The notes under the pieces were generated by a model that ran no database searches, was not told the DNA's origin, and saw only the letters and a list, made by a program, of their open reading frames with translations. Shown piece by piece: positions 35,220-45,066 of a DNA stretch of 64,000 nucleotides (the stretch's first letter is position 1; the number at the start of each line of letters is the position of its first letter). This stretch comes from Pezizomycotina sp. ARF18 (Eukaryota; Ascomycota), in assembly GCA_002224055.1 (NCBI GenBank), contig AZLU01000057.1, positions 1-64,000 on the forward strand, given 5' to 3'. The position numbers and the translations under genes were made by a program.

Positions 35220-36129
35220 GAAATACCTGTCACTCTTCATAAACATTTCCTTTGTTGAATCAAAATTTCCTTCCGCATCCTGATATAGAACTGCAGGCAG
35301 TATCAAACTTTCTATTTCCTAGGCTTGAGATTGGTTTGGCGTTTCAAAGTTCAGGATACCCTGTTGCAGCCATTGTTTTTAGGTCATCGATGAGTAACGA
35401 CCACTACATATAAGCGCCCGGCGCAAAGCAATCATGTAGCAGCTATTTCCGCTTTGTAAATAACCATCCAGTGCGATCCTCGTATTTACTACTGTAATTT
35501 TCACTAAGGTGCCGTAGGATAGAATTCAAGTGTTCCTGCGCCCATCTTTTGATATGCTCCAAAGACATACGTATTAGTAATCTCAGTAAGATCAGCACAT
35601 AGTCCGTTTAGTTCGAGACCGTTCCTCAAGCCTAGATCTCAAGTTTGTTAGTTGTGTGTCACACGCATCGAAAGCTACCTTGGTCCACACATTTCTGTAC
35701 GCTATGAGGTGGCAGTTTTCGATCGTTTCTAATTTTGAGGACCATCGCTGAGTGATTTAATCAAAATATGTGAGGGCTTGTTACTTTTTTTCGATCGTTT
35801 CGGCGATGCATTCCAGAGGTTCCCCCTTACAAGTTCAAACCCCTTGATGTATGTCATCTGGAATGTTGGCAATTATAGCAATATATTCTCCTGCTTATAC
35901 TAATCTATACTAAGAATAGTCTATATTTTCGCAGAGCCATTCGCGGTATAAAAGAATCCATTGTTCTTCATTTGGGATTTCATTTTCTGTAAATGATTCT
36001 ATACGTACACGGTGTCGCTCATTTCACCATCTTCTGGTTCATTTACAGGATCATCATTGATCATCTTTCGTCCAACGAGCACATTCTTTTAGTCTTGGTT
36101 TTTCTTGAGAACGTCACATTCGAACCGAG
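35151..36129. other. intergenic; 36-base poly-A run at about 35181-35216
   Basis: After the homopolymer no coding frame is supported. Contains the promoter of the secreted protein that starts at 36130; TATATAAGCGCC-like words near 35405-35415 are too far upstream to be its TATA box. Confidence 0.4.
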
Positions 36130-36869
36130 ATGAAGACGATCGCGGTAGTCTCCCTCCTAGCAGCGGCCGTGTCTGCTCAGGCTACCTTTGAGTCAGTAGA
36201 TCATGTTCTCCTGAGTTCACTTTTTTTCGCCTAGATAACCATCAAACTAACTAACAGCTCCTCTACAGTAACGCAACAAACACATTCACCTGCGCCGGTG
36301 CCGCTGCCGGCAAGAACTTCTGCGCGGGCGATTCACTCTCTTCTAATATAATCAGTACATCACCTTCCTCTTCCTTCCTCTTCTTCCTCCTCTTCCTGCT
36401 CTAAACCCCCTTCTCCTTCCCTGATGGCCTTTCATCGTCCAAATTACCATTGCTAAAACAATCTTGAACAGTCCGCTGCGACGGCGCAACCGGCCACCCC
36501 GGAAACTGCAACGACAACCTCGCCGGACAACCTCCCGTCGGCGTCAAAACCAACGCGCTCTGCTATCAATCTACCGCCACCGCGGGCGACGCCGCGTGCT
36601 CCCTCGACGGGAAAGTCTTTCCCGAGAACGGCGGTGCGCCGTTTACTATTCAAAGCTCAGGCGCCCCGGCCAGTGGGGGAAATACTACGGCGATGATGCC
36701 CGAGGCCACGATTCCGGAGGCTACGATGCCGGAGACGACAACGCCGGTGGAGCAGAATACAACGGCGGTACCTGTTAGCGTACCACCGGAGGCGTCGAGC
36801 GGTGGTATGAGGCTTGCCGGTGTGGGGTTGTTCAGCGGTGCTATGGCGCTCGTTGCATTTTGTATTTGA
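36130..36869 (+). CDS. small secreted, probably GPI-anchored protein, intact
   Basis: The one multi-exon gene here that reads cleanly throughout. Exons 36130-36191, 36269-36354 and 36472-36869 (introns GTCAGT...ACAG with CTAACTAAC branch, and GTACAT...ACAG) give 181 residues. Signal peptide MKTIAVVSLLAAAVSAQA; cysteines in NTFTCAGAAAGKNFCAGDS, NIIIRCDGATGHPGNCNDN, NALCYQ and AACSLDG; then a Thr/Pro/Glu stretch with near repeats (PEATIPEATMPETTTP) that is likely O-glycosylated; and a hydrophobic C-terminus (MRLAGVGLFSGAMALVAFCI) after a Ser-Ser-Gly-Gly omega-like site. The C-x-G-x-SL-x-x-NIIIRC...GQPGNCNDNLAG-type core is widespread among uncharacterised secreted proteins of filamentous ascomycetes. 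It should sit on the outer plasma membrane or wall. Function unknown. Confidence 0.8.
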
Positions 36870-37307
36870 GAGGCGAGCGAGTAAGGGAGTGCGCTGCGCA
36901 ATCGGTGGGCTTGATGGGTTCTCTCGTGATACTCCAAGCATTCTCTTCACGTATTTTTCGGTATATAGTAATCGATTCATTGATATAGAGCTCATTTATG
37001 AAGTGCATCATCAAGTTTTTTAAACATGTTAGAAGCTTACTTATGAGTCCATAGGTCAAGTTATTAGAAGAATAACGCATGTAATCTAATTTACTATTCA
37101 CTTATGCCAATCCTTAAACGGGCTACCTTATAAATTATGGAGCCTGCAACTTGAAATATAAACAGTGCTCATCTGCAAGTCAATATCAGGTCAAGCCAGA
37201 CAATAAATGAATAGGTCGATGAGATTTATTAAGTAGTCTGCATTTTCGCGGACGAGTTCTTTTGAGTACGTATAATCAGTACTGGGAAAGCGTGCGACAG
37301 TTTCTTT
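36870..37307. other. intergenic, no gene seen
   Basis: AT-rich sequence between the GPI-type gene and the inverted-repeat element cluster; no coding frame supported. Confidence 0.4.
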
Positions 37308-37342
37308 GCGGTGCTGAAAAAGTCTTCAGAAAAGAGGACTCC
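37308..37342 (+). repeat. solo end of the GCGGTGCTGAAAAAG repeat family
   Basis: GCGGTGCTGAAAAAGTCTTC followed by an A/G-rich run and GGACT, nearly identical to the ends at 37528 and 38072. No matching inverted partner was found immediately downstream, so it may be a truncated copy or the outer end of a nested element. Confidence 0.5.
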
Positions 37343-37527
37343 CAAACCCCCAAACACTTACAGTATACATGCCATGCTGTCAAGTCAAGGAAGAAAAAAA
37401 AAAAGAAAAGAGAAGAAAAAAGGGTGAAAATTTTTGACGAACGCGAAGAAACAACAACGATACTTTTATATGAATCCTTTTTTTTTTCTCCGGCGAAAAA
37501 CATACAACTTGTAGTGCGCCGCACATT

Positions 37528-37920
37528 GCGGTGCTGAAAAGTCTTCAAAAAGAAGAGAACCTTTAACCATTATTCTCAATCCAGACTGCTTCGCGGATGC
37601 CGCCCAGTAGAAGCAAAACATCCAAACCAGTAAACCAGAATGTGGACTTCATATGTGAATTCATGCACCTTAATTATACCACTTCAGTTAAGAATAATAT
37701 ATACAGCCGAAAATATTGTTTTATCTTTCATAAAGTCTTAACAAACCACAATTCTAAATCGCGGGGTCTGAAAAATTGAGATATAAACAAGTAGTCATTT
37801 CCAATCGATCTCAAATCGAACCCGTCCTCGATGACTAGGTTTACGGGTTTGGGCTCCAAGCTGGGCCTTTCCTTCACTGGGACACACCGTCCGCTTTTTT
37901 GGAGAACCTCTTCAGCACCG
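37528..37920. mobile_element. short inverted-repeat element (MITE-like), about 390 bp
   Basis: The left end reads GCGGTGCTGAAAAGTCTTC, then an A/G-rich run, GAGAACC, and ATTATTCTCAATCCAGACTG with CTTCGCGGATGCCGC. The right end, as reverse complement (37895-37920), reads CGGTGCTGAAGAGGTTCTCC. The ends are thus inverted copies of each other and of neighbouring elements. The interior is AT-rich with no coding frame. Family not recognised; the pattern is that of non-autonomous DNA transposons. Confidence 0.5.
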
Positions 37921-38071
37921 TACGCTAATGGGTCGGTGGAGGCTGAGAACATCTACTTATAAAGCGCTGCAACTTTTTTTAATTGCTTTTTTGGAGGGAA
38001 AAAAATTTAAAATTTAAAACGATAACTCCTTTGTCGACTTTCTGAAGTAATCGCTTATTATGCGTTGGAGA

Positions 38072-38569
38072 GCGGTGCTGAAAAAGTCTTAAAAAAAGGA
38101 CAGTTCACGGAACACTAGTCTTAATGCAGATTGCTTCGTAGCCGCAAAGCCCGTCATTTAGCCAATAACAGGGTCCCCACGCAGAAAGGATTCCATTTGG
38201 ATTTCGCTGGGGCAAAAAAATAGAGGCGTCCCCGTAATATTAATCGCTATCTTAAAGGAGAAAATAAAATCCGTTAGCTTTCTAGATAGCCTTCATGACA
38301 ATGAAAATATATGGAAGCACGCGATATAGAAAAATATAGCGAGATATCGATAACGCGCGCCGTAAAGATCTTGCTAGTACCTCTTTCTGTTCTCTCTCTC
38401 TTCCCCCGCCTCCCCTTTCTTTATCTCTTCCCAAGTCTTCCAGCTCTGTGTCATAGAATTTATAGGACTAGATCCTGTAAGAGCTTTTAGTAAGCCGCGT
38501 CCGCGAAGCTATCTGCTTTGAGAATAGTGTGTGCGAAGGGTTCTTTTTTTTAAGACTTTTTAGCACCGG
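38072..38569. mobile_element. short inverted-repeat element (MITE-like), about 500 bp
   Basis: The left end reads GCGGTGCTGAAAAAGTCTTA then an A run and GGAC, followed at about 38118-38150 by TGCAGATTGCTTCGTAGCCGC. The reverse complement of the right end (38570-38457) reads CGGTGCTAAAAAGTCTTA, an A run, GAACC, CTATTCTCAAAGCAGATAGC, TTCGCGGACGCGGC and CTCTTACAGGATCTAGTCC. Inverted similarity spans roughly 75 bp. A further partial copy of the inner right end lies at 39106-39148. A pyrimidine-rich stretch lies inside (38378-38440). No transposase. Confidence 0.6.
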
Positions 38570-38882
38570 ACAGAAAAGTGGAACACCGCCAACCCGAACT
38601 CAGAGTAAAAGGAAAAGTAAAAGTAAAAGCTGGGTCAAGGGGAAAATCAAGAACGACAGCTACTCGGAGGTTCTGCTGCGGGAGGACCTGTGGGAGTACT
38701 TGAAGAGCGCACGGCGTTTAAAGGACTTTAGTTGTAAGACCGATTATGTGGATTATAAGGGTGGAAAGGCGATTGTTAGTTATCGTGAGCTGAAGGGGTA
38801 CTGGGGGATGAATTACGGAGCGCAGTTTGGGGGCACGCCGAGGTTTGAGGTACATGTTGGGGAGGAGGTATGGAAGGTATAG
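38570..38882 (+). CDS. unrecognised short coding frame beside the element
   Basis: Open to a stop at 38882: KRKSKSKSWVKGKIK, then SEVLLREDLWEYLKSARR, VDYKGGKAIVSYRELKGYWG, MNYGAQFGGTPRFEVHVGEE. The frame has coding-like composition and is GC-richer than its flanks, but its apparent start lies inside the right end of the inverted-repeat element, so the true 5' end is probably lost. It may be the 3' exon of a gene cut by the element. No family recognised. Confidence 0.35.
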
Positions 38883-39105
38883 AAGGGTATAGGTCAAGGA
38901 GACTGTGTTGAAGGGCTAGATAAGAACTAAGGATGGCGTTGTTTGTGGTGAGATGTATGTAATTGTGGTAACTTCATGATCTTTTTTTTTTTTTTTTTCC
39001 TGCTTTCTCAATAGTATGAGATGAGGTTTCCCCCATCTTTTCTTCCTTTTGAGTGCCAAGTGCATTAGTTCCCTAGCAAATTCCGCTACGGTATGCAGTA
39101 TGAAT

Positions 39106-39148
39106 TTCTATAGGACTAGATCCTGCAAGAGCTTTTAATGAGCCGCGT
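39106..39148 (-). repeat. partial copy of the inner right end of the element at 38072-38569
   Basis: TATAGGACTAGATCCTG then CAAGAGCTTTTAATGAGCC and GCGTCC, differing from 38467-38509 by a few bases. A direct repeat of about 45 bp, some 640 bp apart. It probably marks the remains of another copy of the same inverted-repeat family. Confidence 0.55.
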
Positions 39149-39267
39149 CCAAGTACCGACATACAGGCGTCGTATTTTCGAGCGTGGGCGACGTGAGGAC
39201 GTCGCTGTGACCCCACAGGAATATCAGAAATTCTTTACCGAAGACGGCGTTCTTCAGCGTTAGCTTT

Positions 39268-40625
39268 TTAGATCCGGTATGCTTTCCGGTTCGCTGAAGA
39301 AGCGGCGTAGTCGCTCTTCGCGGTTAGTTGACCCGATCCAAATAGCTCCAAATTTAACTCTTCCAAATTCGATAGATATGCGGCCACTTTCTCCGCTTGT
39401 TCACGGAATAACTCGAACCGCTCCGCTGCCGCGGGTGCGCGCGAAGTACTACACTGCTTTATTTTCATGTCTAACTTCTCCAACCGTCCCAGAAACTCAT
39501 ACCACCAATCACTGTCGAATTCGGCTTCTGCGGATGCTATGAGTGTAATTTGTAAATCCGTTATACCGTGGAATACGTCGCTACTGGTATCCAGCATACG
39601 CCCGCGTTCATACCTCAGAACGGATTTTGATTTTGATTTTGATTTTGATTTTGCCAGTTCGGTTCGTCGTCCGTCAGCGGAGGCCGTTTATTACGATAAT
39701 TACCGGGGTAACGGAATCGTACCAGTAGTTCGTATTATGGCAGCGGGCGTTATCCACATGTACGGTATCGGTAATAGTAGCGCTGGAACGTCGAACACTT
39801 CCTCAGATGAATAGGAGGGTTGTAGCACGAGTTTTTTGGGAAGTAGTACTGTATCGAATTTGGGTCGTTGGCGAGGGTGTATAACCGCCGACAAGTTAGC
39901 CGGAGCGAGAGGAAGTCTGGTAAGGCGCGCTTGTCGTAGTGCTCGTTGTCTGTGGGGGGGAGGCGGATGTAGTCGAGGATTATGTGGAGGATTTCAACGG
40001 GGAGGTTTAAGAGCGGCGAGGAGGGTTGGGTTGTTACTGGCGCGGCTGTCTTTCTCGTTGGATGTAGCGAGGAGAGCTCGTTCTCAAGTTCTTGTTTCTC
40101 CTTGATCGCTTGTAGCCTTCGAGCAGCTAGTTTCATCGCGATACGTAGGTAAATATACTCCGGGAACGGAGTATCCCAGCAGTTCAAGTTCCCCGCGATG
40201 AACCGCAGATTTTCCGGACAGCCGCGGTGATTTATTTTCCCCTTTAGCAAATCCCGAACGTTAAACTCCAACGGTTCGAAGTTTTCCACTACCATGCTCT
40301 CAAATCTAGAACCGTTCATTTTATGCTGCCGCTCCCTAGTAAAGGGTATCTCCCAGTTTTTAGCGGTCCGCGATTTGGGGAAGACTTTGCAGTCTATGGC
40401 GACGCGGTGGGCGGCTGCTTTGGCTTTCCTTTATTGCTTTCCTTGCGCCGCTTTGCCGTCTGAGAGAGGGCGGAATGTGGGGAGGTGTATGATAACGGGA
40501 GAAGGAGACAGGGGGAAGGGGAAGAGGACTTACTTTGCTTCCTCCTCGCGTGTATCTTCCATGAATCCGTGTTCGATGAGTAGGCCTGCTATCTCTTCGT
40601 CGTCGCGCTCTCGTGGCTCCATCAT
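39268..40625 (-). CDS. F-box protein
   Basis: Minus strand, ATG at 40625. Exon 1 is acidic (MMEPRERDDEEIAGLLIEHG), followed by an intron 40460-40533 (GTAAGT...TCAG). Exon 2 has a basic helix (TAKRRKESN, then after a frame change KAAAHRVAIDCK), VENFEPLEFNVRDLLKGKIN, LARRLQ-type helical text ending KEKQELENELSS, and an F-box-like block LNLPVEILHIILDYIRLPP plus LSLRLTCRRLYTLAND (about 40010-39870). After one or two frame changes near 39700 the C-terminal part reads ELAKSKSKSKSKSVL (encoded by five ATTTTG units on the + strand), then MLDTSSDVFHGITDLQITLI and a helical end (EEFLGRL-like, LSNLEELNLELFG), stopping at 39268. F-box proteins link substrates to SCF ubiquitin ligases. The substrate is unknown. 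Confidence 0.6.
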
Positions 40626-41089
40626 TATAGTCACCGGCTTTCGTTCAACAAAAAAAAAAAAAGTATAAAATCCTTAATCAAGCATTGAGTCTACATCTAC
40701 GACTGTGGTAAAAGTTCTTAACTCTGGGAGGTGATATTTCTCTTTATAATGGTTTCTTTCCTTGAGCTTGCCACGAAATACTTTTTTTTTCCATGTCACC
40801 TCACGCGTACGATGAAGTTCGCCTTGTGGATCCTCTCTTCCCGCACAAAACAGCCTCAGATTTACGAATTCTTTCAGCTGAACTGGAACACAAGAAATTT
40901 GCAACGAAGAGAGATGCATTCTGCCTGCCCAGTGGGGTTTATGCTGATTATCTGAATACGGACCAGGATAGAATATTCGTATGGGTTTAATTATAATTCA
41001 GGAGCGGCGACTGTCTGATCGCGTATTTTCGCGTTTGGCCGCTCAAGTTCGCGATGGTCCCGATTTTGATATTTGTTTCTTGATCTCCT
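40626..41089. other. intergenic, small unsupported frames
   Basis: Open frames of 65-75 codons overlap here on both strands (for example SPHAYDEVRLVDPLFPHKTA at 40795-40990, +). Without intron, family or frame consistency I do not call a gene. Confidence 0.3.
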
Positions 41090-41850
41090 TGCTACTCATC
41101 CTGCCGTCCGCCTTTTCTAACTTCCTGCTTACCGCCTTTTTTTTTTTCCTATCCTTCCTCGTAGCCTCCCTCTTATTGTCCCCCCTCTTGTTCTCCTCCT
41201 TTTTAACCTCCTTATTGCCCTACTCACCCCCTTGCCGTCCTTTCCACATCCATCCCGGCCGTCTTGTTCGCCACCCTTTTAACTTCCAGTCTCTGCTAAC
41301 TAAGTAGCTTGTTCTCCACTTTTGTGGCCTTCTTCTTCTGTACGCTGTTAGTACCCTCGTTCTCCTTTACTATCCTTCGGGGCGGAAAGCAAGGAGGTCA
41401 ATAATGGCGGCCAGGAGGGAGATGAGCTGGCGGCTCTCAATAAGGCGGCGAGGGTTCTCAAGAAGGACGGTCAGAATTGCGGCAAAGAAGGGCGGTCAAA
41501 ATGGTGGCAAAAAAAAGGGCGGCCAGAAGGGAGGAGAACAAGAATAAAACGGGGAAGAGCAGGACGGACAACAGGCCGCTCTTCTTGAACCCGCTTCTTG
41601 ACTGCCGTTTGGCCACCTCTGCTCTCCGTCCTTTTTGTTCGCTTGCTGTTTCCCCTACCCTCCCCTTTCCTGACCGCCGTTTTGAGGCGCGGTTTCCGAG
41701 AGTCCTTTTTGACTGCCCTTCAACTTGGCCGCCCTCTCTTGATTTCGTCCCACGCCGATTTTTATAGCTTCCTACTTGCCGCCGTTTTATTTTATTTTTT
41801 TTTATTTTTTTTTTTTTTTCCCTTTCTCGTCAGCTTTTCTCTTCCCTGAT
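41090..41850. repeat. three-part Lys-Gly-Gln-Asn-coding repeat block with alternating strands
   Basis: The sequence switches from pyrimidine-rich (41090-41300) to purine-rich (41380-41548) to pyrimidine-rich (41580-41850). In each part the purine-rich strand can be read as degenerate repeats of the same words. On minus 41300-41090 it gives KGGEQEGGQ, EKKKGGKQEVRKGGRQ. On plus 41380-41548 it gives AALNKAARVLKKDGQNCGK then KKGGQNGGKKKGGQKGGEQE and a stop. On minus 41850-41580 it gives PQNGGQERGG and NKKDGEQRWPNGSQEAG. The plus part looks like the end of a real protein; the flanking parts are inverted relatives. No complete gene can be drawn. Confidence 0.4.
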
Positions 41851-43595
41851 TTCTTTCTCTTTTTGCTGCTCCTGTATACATGTACGTGGTCGAGATTGAT
41901 CTATGTTTAAAAAGAAAAATAATCATTTTTGTTCAGGGTCGGCTTTCTTTTGTCTCCCCTTTGAAATTTCACAATATATACTTAAACTATTCCTCAGGGA
42001 AAAAAAAAAAAAAAAAAAAAGGAACTACGCTCCAATCCGTAAAACAACTAGAATACCTGCTTCTGTGTTCATGACATCAACAACAGCCAGCATGCCTGTT
42101 TGGTGGCCAGGGGAGGCCGATCGAAGTCGAGATGAGCCTGTGGTGCCATGAAATACGTTCTACGTTCTGCTTACTGAAGTATTCAAGTTGTTTATCTTTA
42201 CGAGGTCAAAGATCAGGTTGCATAGAGGCACATTGGTTAGGTAAGTATGGCATAAAGAGGTCCTCCTCTTTCTAATATAAAATATATAAGAAACAACTTT
42301 TTGTCGGGGGAATACTCAAGTCGAAACAAAAAATGGAGCTTTGTACTAGCAGGTAGTAAATGCAAGTACTCAAGGAGGTTATCTAAACTTCTCTAAAATT
42401 CGAGATGTGATGTGATGCGATACAGTATAAAATACTAAAGGGGGAAAAAAAAAACACAAAAACAAAAAGAAAGAAAGATTTTGTTTATACTGTCAGCGCT
42501 GCAGCGTTATAGAGGGAGTTTTCACTTCTGTTTTTTTTTTTTTTTTCGGATATGACTAAATTATATTATAATAAATGGATCGTGATATATCGAGCCTCCC
42601 TACCTCTTCTAGCTCTTTTACGCTTGGCTCCTAGTTGCCTCCAGTGCCAACCTGTGCGTTGCCTCTGAATCCGCCCGCGCCTCTGTTGCTGGCGCCTACT
42701 GTGCCTACCTCTGCGTGTATCTACCTCTGCTCCGCTCTGCTGTTTTTTTGTACTGCGTTCTGCTGCCTTTTTGCTGCCCCCCCTTTTCCTCTTTCCTTCC
42801 TCTTTTACTGCGTAGGGCGCTCGATATAGCGTTTTTTTTTTTTTTTTGGCGGGGGGGGGGGGGGGTTGCTTGATCTTCACAATCCAACAAAATATGCCCT
42901 ATTAGGGTGATAAGGAGCATGCACCTGCTGGGCATTGTACTACTATTGAGATGAATACGAAAAAAAAAAAAAAATGCGCAATCTTCCTGGTTCCATAGCT
43001 ATCCGTGAAACATATACACTCGCCTCTAAACAGAAATGCTCAACCGGGGTAAGGTTACTTTTTTTATATATCATATCATACAAACGAGACGTGATTGGTC
43101 AATATTTGTTTTTTTTTTTAAGTAGTTTCTGAATCGCTCTTATAGATTTGCGCAATCCGAGTAAATCAAAGCAGGACGAGATCTTCATTGAAGGATAAAG
43201 AAATGGAAAAAAGAATAGAAACTACTTAACTACAGAGAGGAGTAGGGTAAACTAAATGGGATGTATTGAATAAAGGCTATTGCAAGGACGTATATATAAA
43301 GCCGGGAAAAAAACATCGATAGATCTTTTGAGCTTCGAGAAGAAAAAAAATTAAAATATACATTAGCAATAAACGAAAAAAAAAGAAAAGAAAGGATATC
43401 TTCGACCCGCCAGAACATTCCGCTCATCTCCTTGCATAAAGTGATGAAACCGGAAAAACAACCACGAGCTGGTGAAAAAAAAAAAAAAAATATCGTTAGA
43501 GCAACATGAACAATATCGGCCTCTTCATATAAAAACACTTCACCCCCTCCGGCCTTTTGCACATACTCAAGTCTTTTTTTTTTTTTTTTTTTTTC
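41851..43595. other. gene-poor stretch with many homopolymers
   Basis: Contains A20 near 42001, T17 near 42534, T18 followed by a 17-base G run near 42834-42866, A14 near 42961 and A15 near 43476. A degenerate Arg/Gln-rich minus-strand frame at 42566-42880 is compositional. No supported gene. Confidence 0.45.
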
Positions 43596-45066
43596 TCATA
43601 TTCTGCCCCTATTCTGCGCCTCTATATCCCCCTCCGCCTGCGTTCCCCTGAGCCCGATCTCGTTCGCCTCCGCTTTAATCCTCTCCCTGCTCGGCTCCTC
43701 TCCACCATGACCTCCGTAGTGCGCCTGCTGCGGGTACTCCACCGGCGTCTGATGCTCCGAACCTCCTTGCGTCTGCTGCTGCGCCTTGTAATACGGATGC
43801 GCCTCATGATAACCCCCTGCGTCGGACTATTCCCACCCCCGCATTCCCAACATTCTCCAATCCAATCCCCCCCTTACTCCTCTCCTCCTCCACTCCCTCT
43901 CCGCCGTCTCAATAAGCTCCCGCCTAGCCTAACCATGCCCACCAAATATACGCTCCGCACAATAACGTAATCAAAAACGTGATGCCAAGCACGATATCGC
44001 TGACACGTCTTCCGCCGGAGGGGTTGTTGAAGATTACGCCGAGGTATACGATGATGAGTTGCTTCGGGAGGGTGATGAAGGACGCGACGGCGAAAATCCA
44101 GAATTTAACGCCGCAGACGGCGAAGACGGCCGTCGTGAAGTGCGAGGGATTACGGAGAGGCGGACGATGAAGACGATGAGGAAGCCGCCGCGGCGGGTCA
44201 TTAGGCTAATGCGCCGTAGTTTAGGGAGCGCTGTTCCATCCGGACGGCGCGGGAGTAGAGGAATGTGCGGAAGGCGATGTAGGTGCAGACTATATCGAGC
44301 GTTTAGCGAGGGGTTAAAAAACCTTTTTGTTTTTTTTTTTCTTCTTTATTGTGTGGATTTTTTTTTTTAACTTACTCTCCCCCAAAAACGTTCCAGCGGC
44401 AGCGATACCGAACCCCTTCCACAAACCCCAGATTATACCGCATAATATGATAACGATCTCGTGGCCGAATAGCGGAGGAAAAGAGAGGAGGATTAGGATT
44501 AGGATGGGTACTACCCAGCCCATGAGAGCTCGCGGATGCGGTTCGAGAAGGGTTGGAGCCACTACGAACAACAACGTTACGTTAGTACTTGAGATGAAAG
44601 GGGGGGTTGTTTGGAGAGGTGAGAGAGGGGAAGAGGGGGTTTGGAAAGGGGGGGTTTCACGTTGACGATGTGCTTGTGGTAGACGGTCATGAGGACGACG
44701 AGGACGGCGAGGACGATGAGACGAGCCAGTACGCTGTTGAAATGACGATCTTGTTAGTTGAAATCCTCCTCTACTCTCGCGAAGCGCCTGTGGAAAAAAC
44801 CCTCACACAATTCCACCCCGTAAAAAACAAATAGGAGGAGACGATTTACGTACGTATCCACTGCCTCTTCGTAAACAAATGCTTCCAGTGAAACTCCGCA
44901 TCCTTATACCGGCTCTTAACGCCCTCTGATTTGGCGTGCTTTTCGGATACTTTTCCGATCTTGCTCTTCTTGCCTTTCTTGCCTTTCTTGTCGCCTCTGT
45001 CGAGCGGTTCGCGTCCGGGGAGGTGTCGTCGGCACGGTCGGGAGGGTCCGGCGGTGCGTATGTCAT
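43596..45066 (-). CDS. Tvp38/DedA (SNARE-associated, VTT domain) membrane protein
   Basis: Minus strand, ATG at 45066. N-terminal basic region: DKKGKKGKKSKIGK, FHWKHLFTKRQW, then an intron starting at GTACGT near 44850. Next a membrane span LARLIVLAVLVVLMTVYHKH, then GWVVPILILILLSFPPLFGH and EIVIILCGIIWGLWKGFGIA, AAGTFLGE (44510-44378), the hallmark PPLFGHE and G-x-x-WG...GTFLGE motifs of the VTT domain. An intron (about 44291-44377, with T10 and A9 runs) leads to CTYIAFRTFLYSRAVRMEQR, RGGFLIVFIVRLSVIP, SHFTTAVFAVCGVKFWIFAV, ITLPKQLIIVYLGVIF and a Gln/His-rich tail (YHEAHPYYKAQQQTQGGSEH) that stops at 43596. These proteins lie in Golgi/ER membranes; DedA-fold relatives scramble lipids. Four or so frame changes interrupt conserved blocks; the family is normally intact and single or low copy. 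Confidence 0.7.

Noticed and set aside
40294-40668. Plus-strand open frame of 124 codons
   Set aside because: Antisense to exon 1, intron and exon 2 of the F-box gene, whose splice sites and F-box block are better evidence.
43557-43970. Plus-strand frame of 137 codons near a poly-T
   Set aside because: Antisense to the C-terminal exon of the Tvp38 gene, whose VTT-domain blocks are unmistakable on the minus strand.
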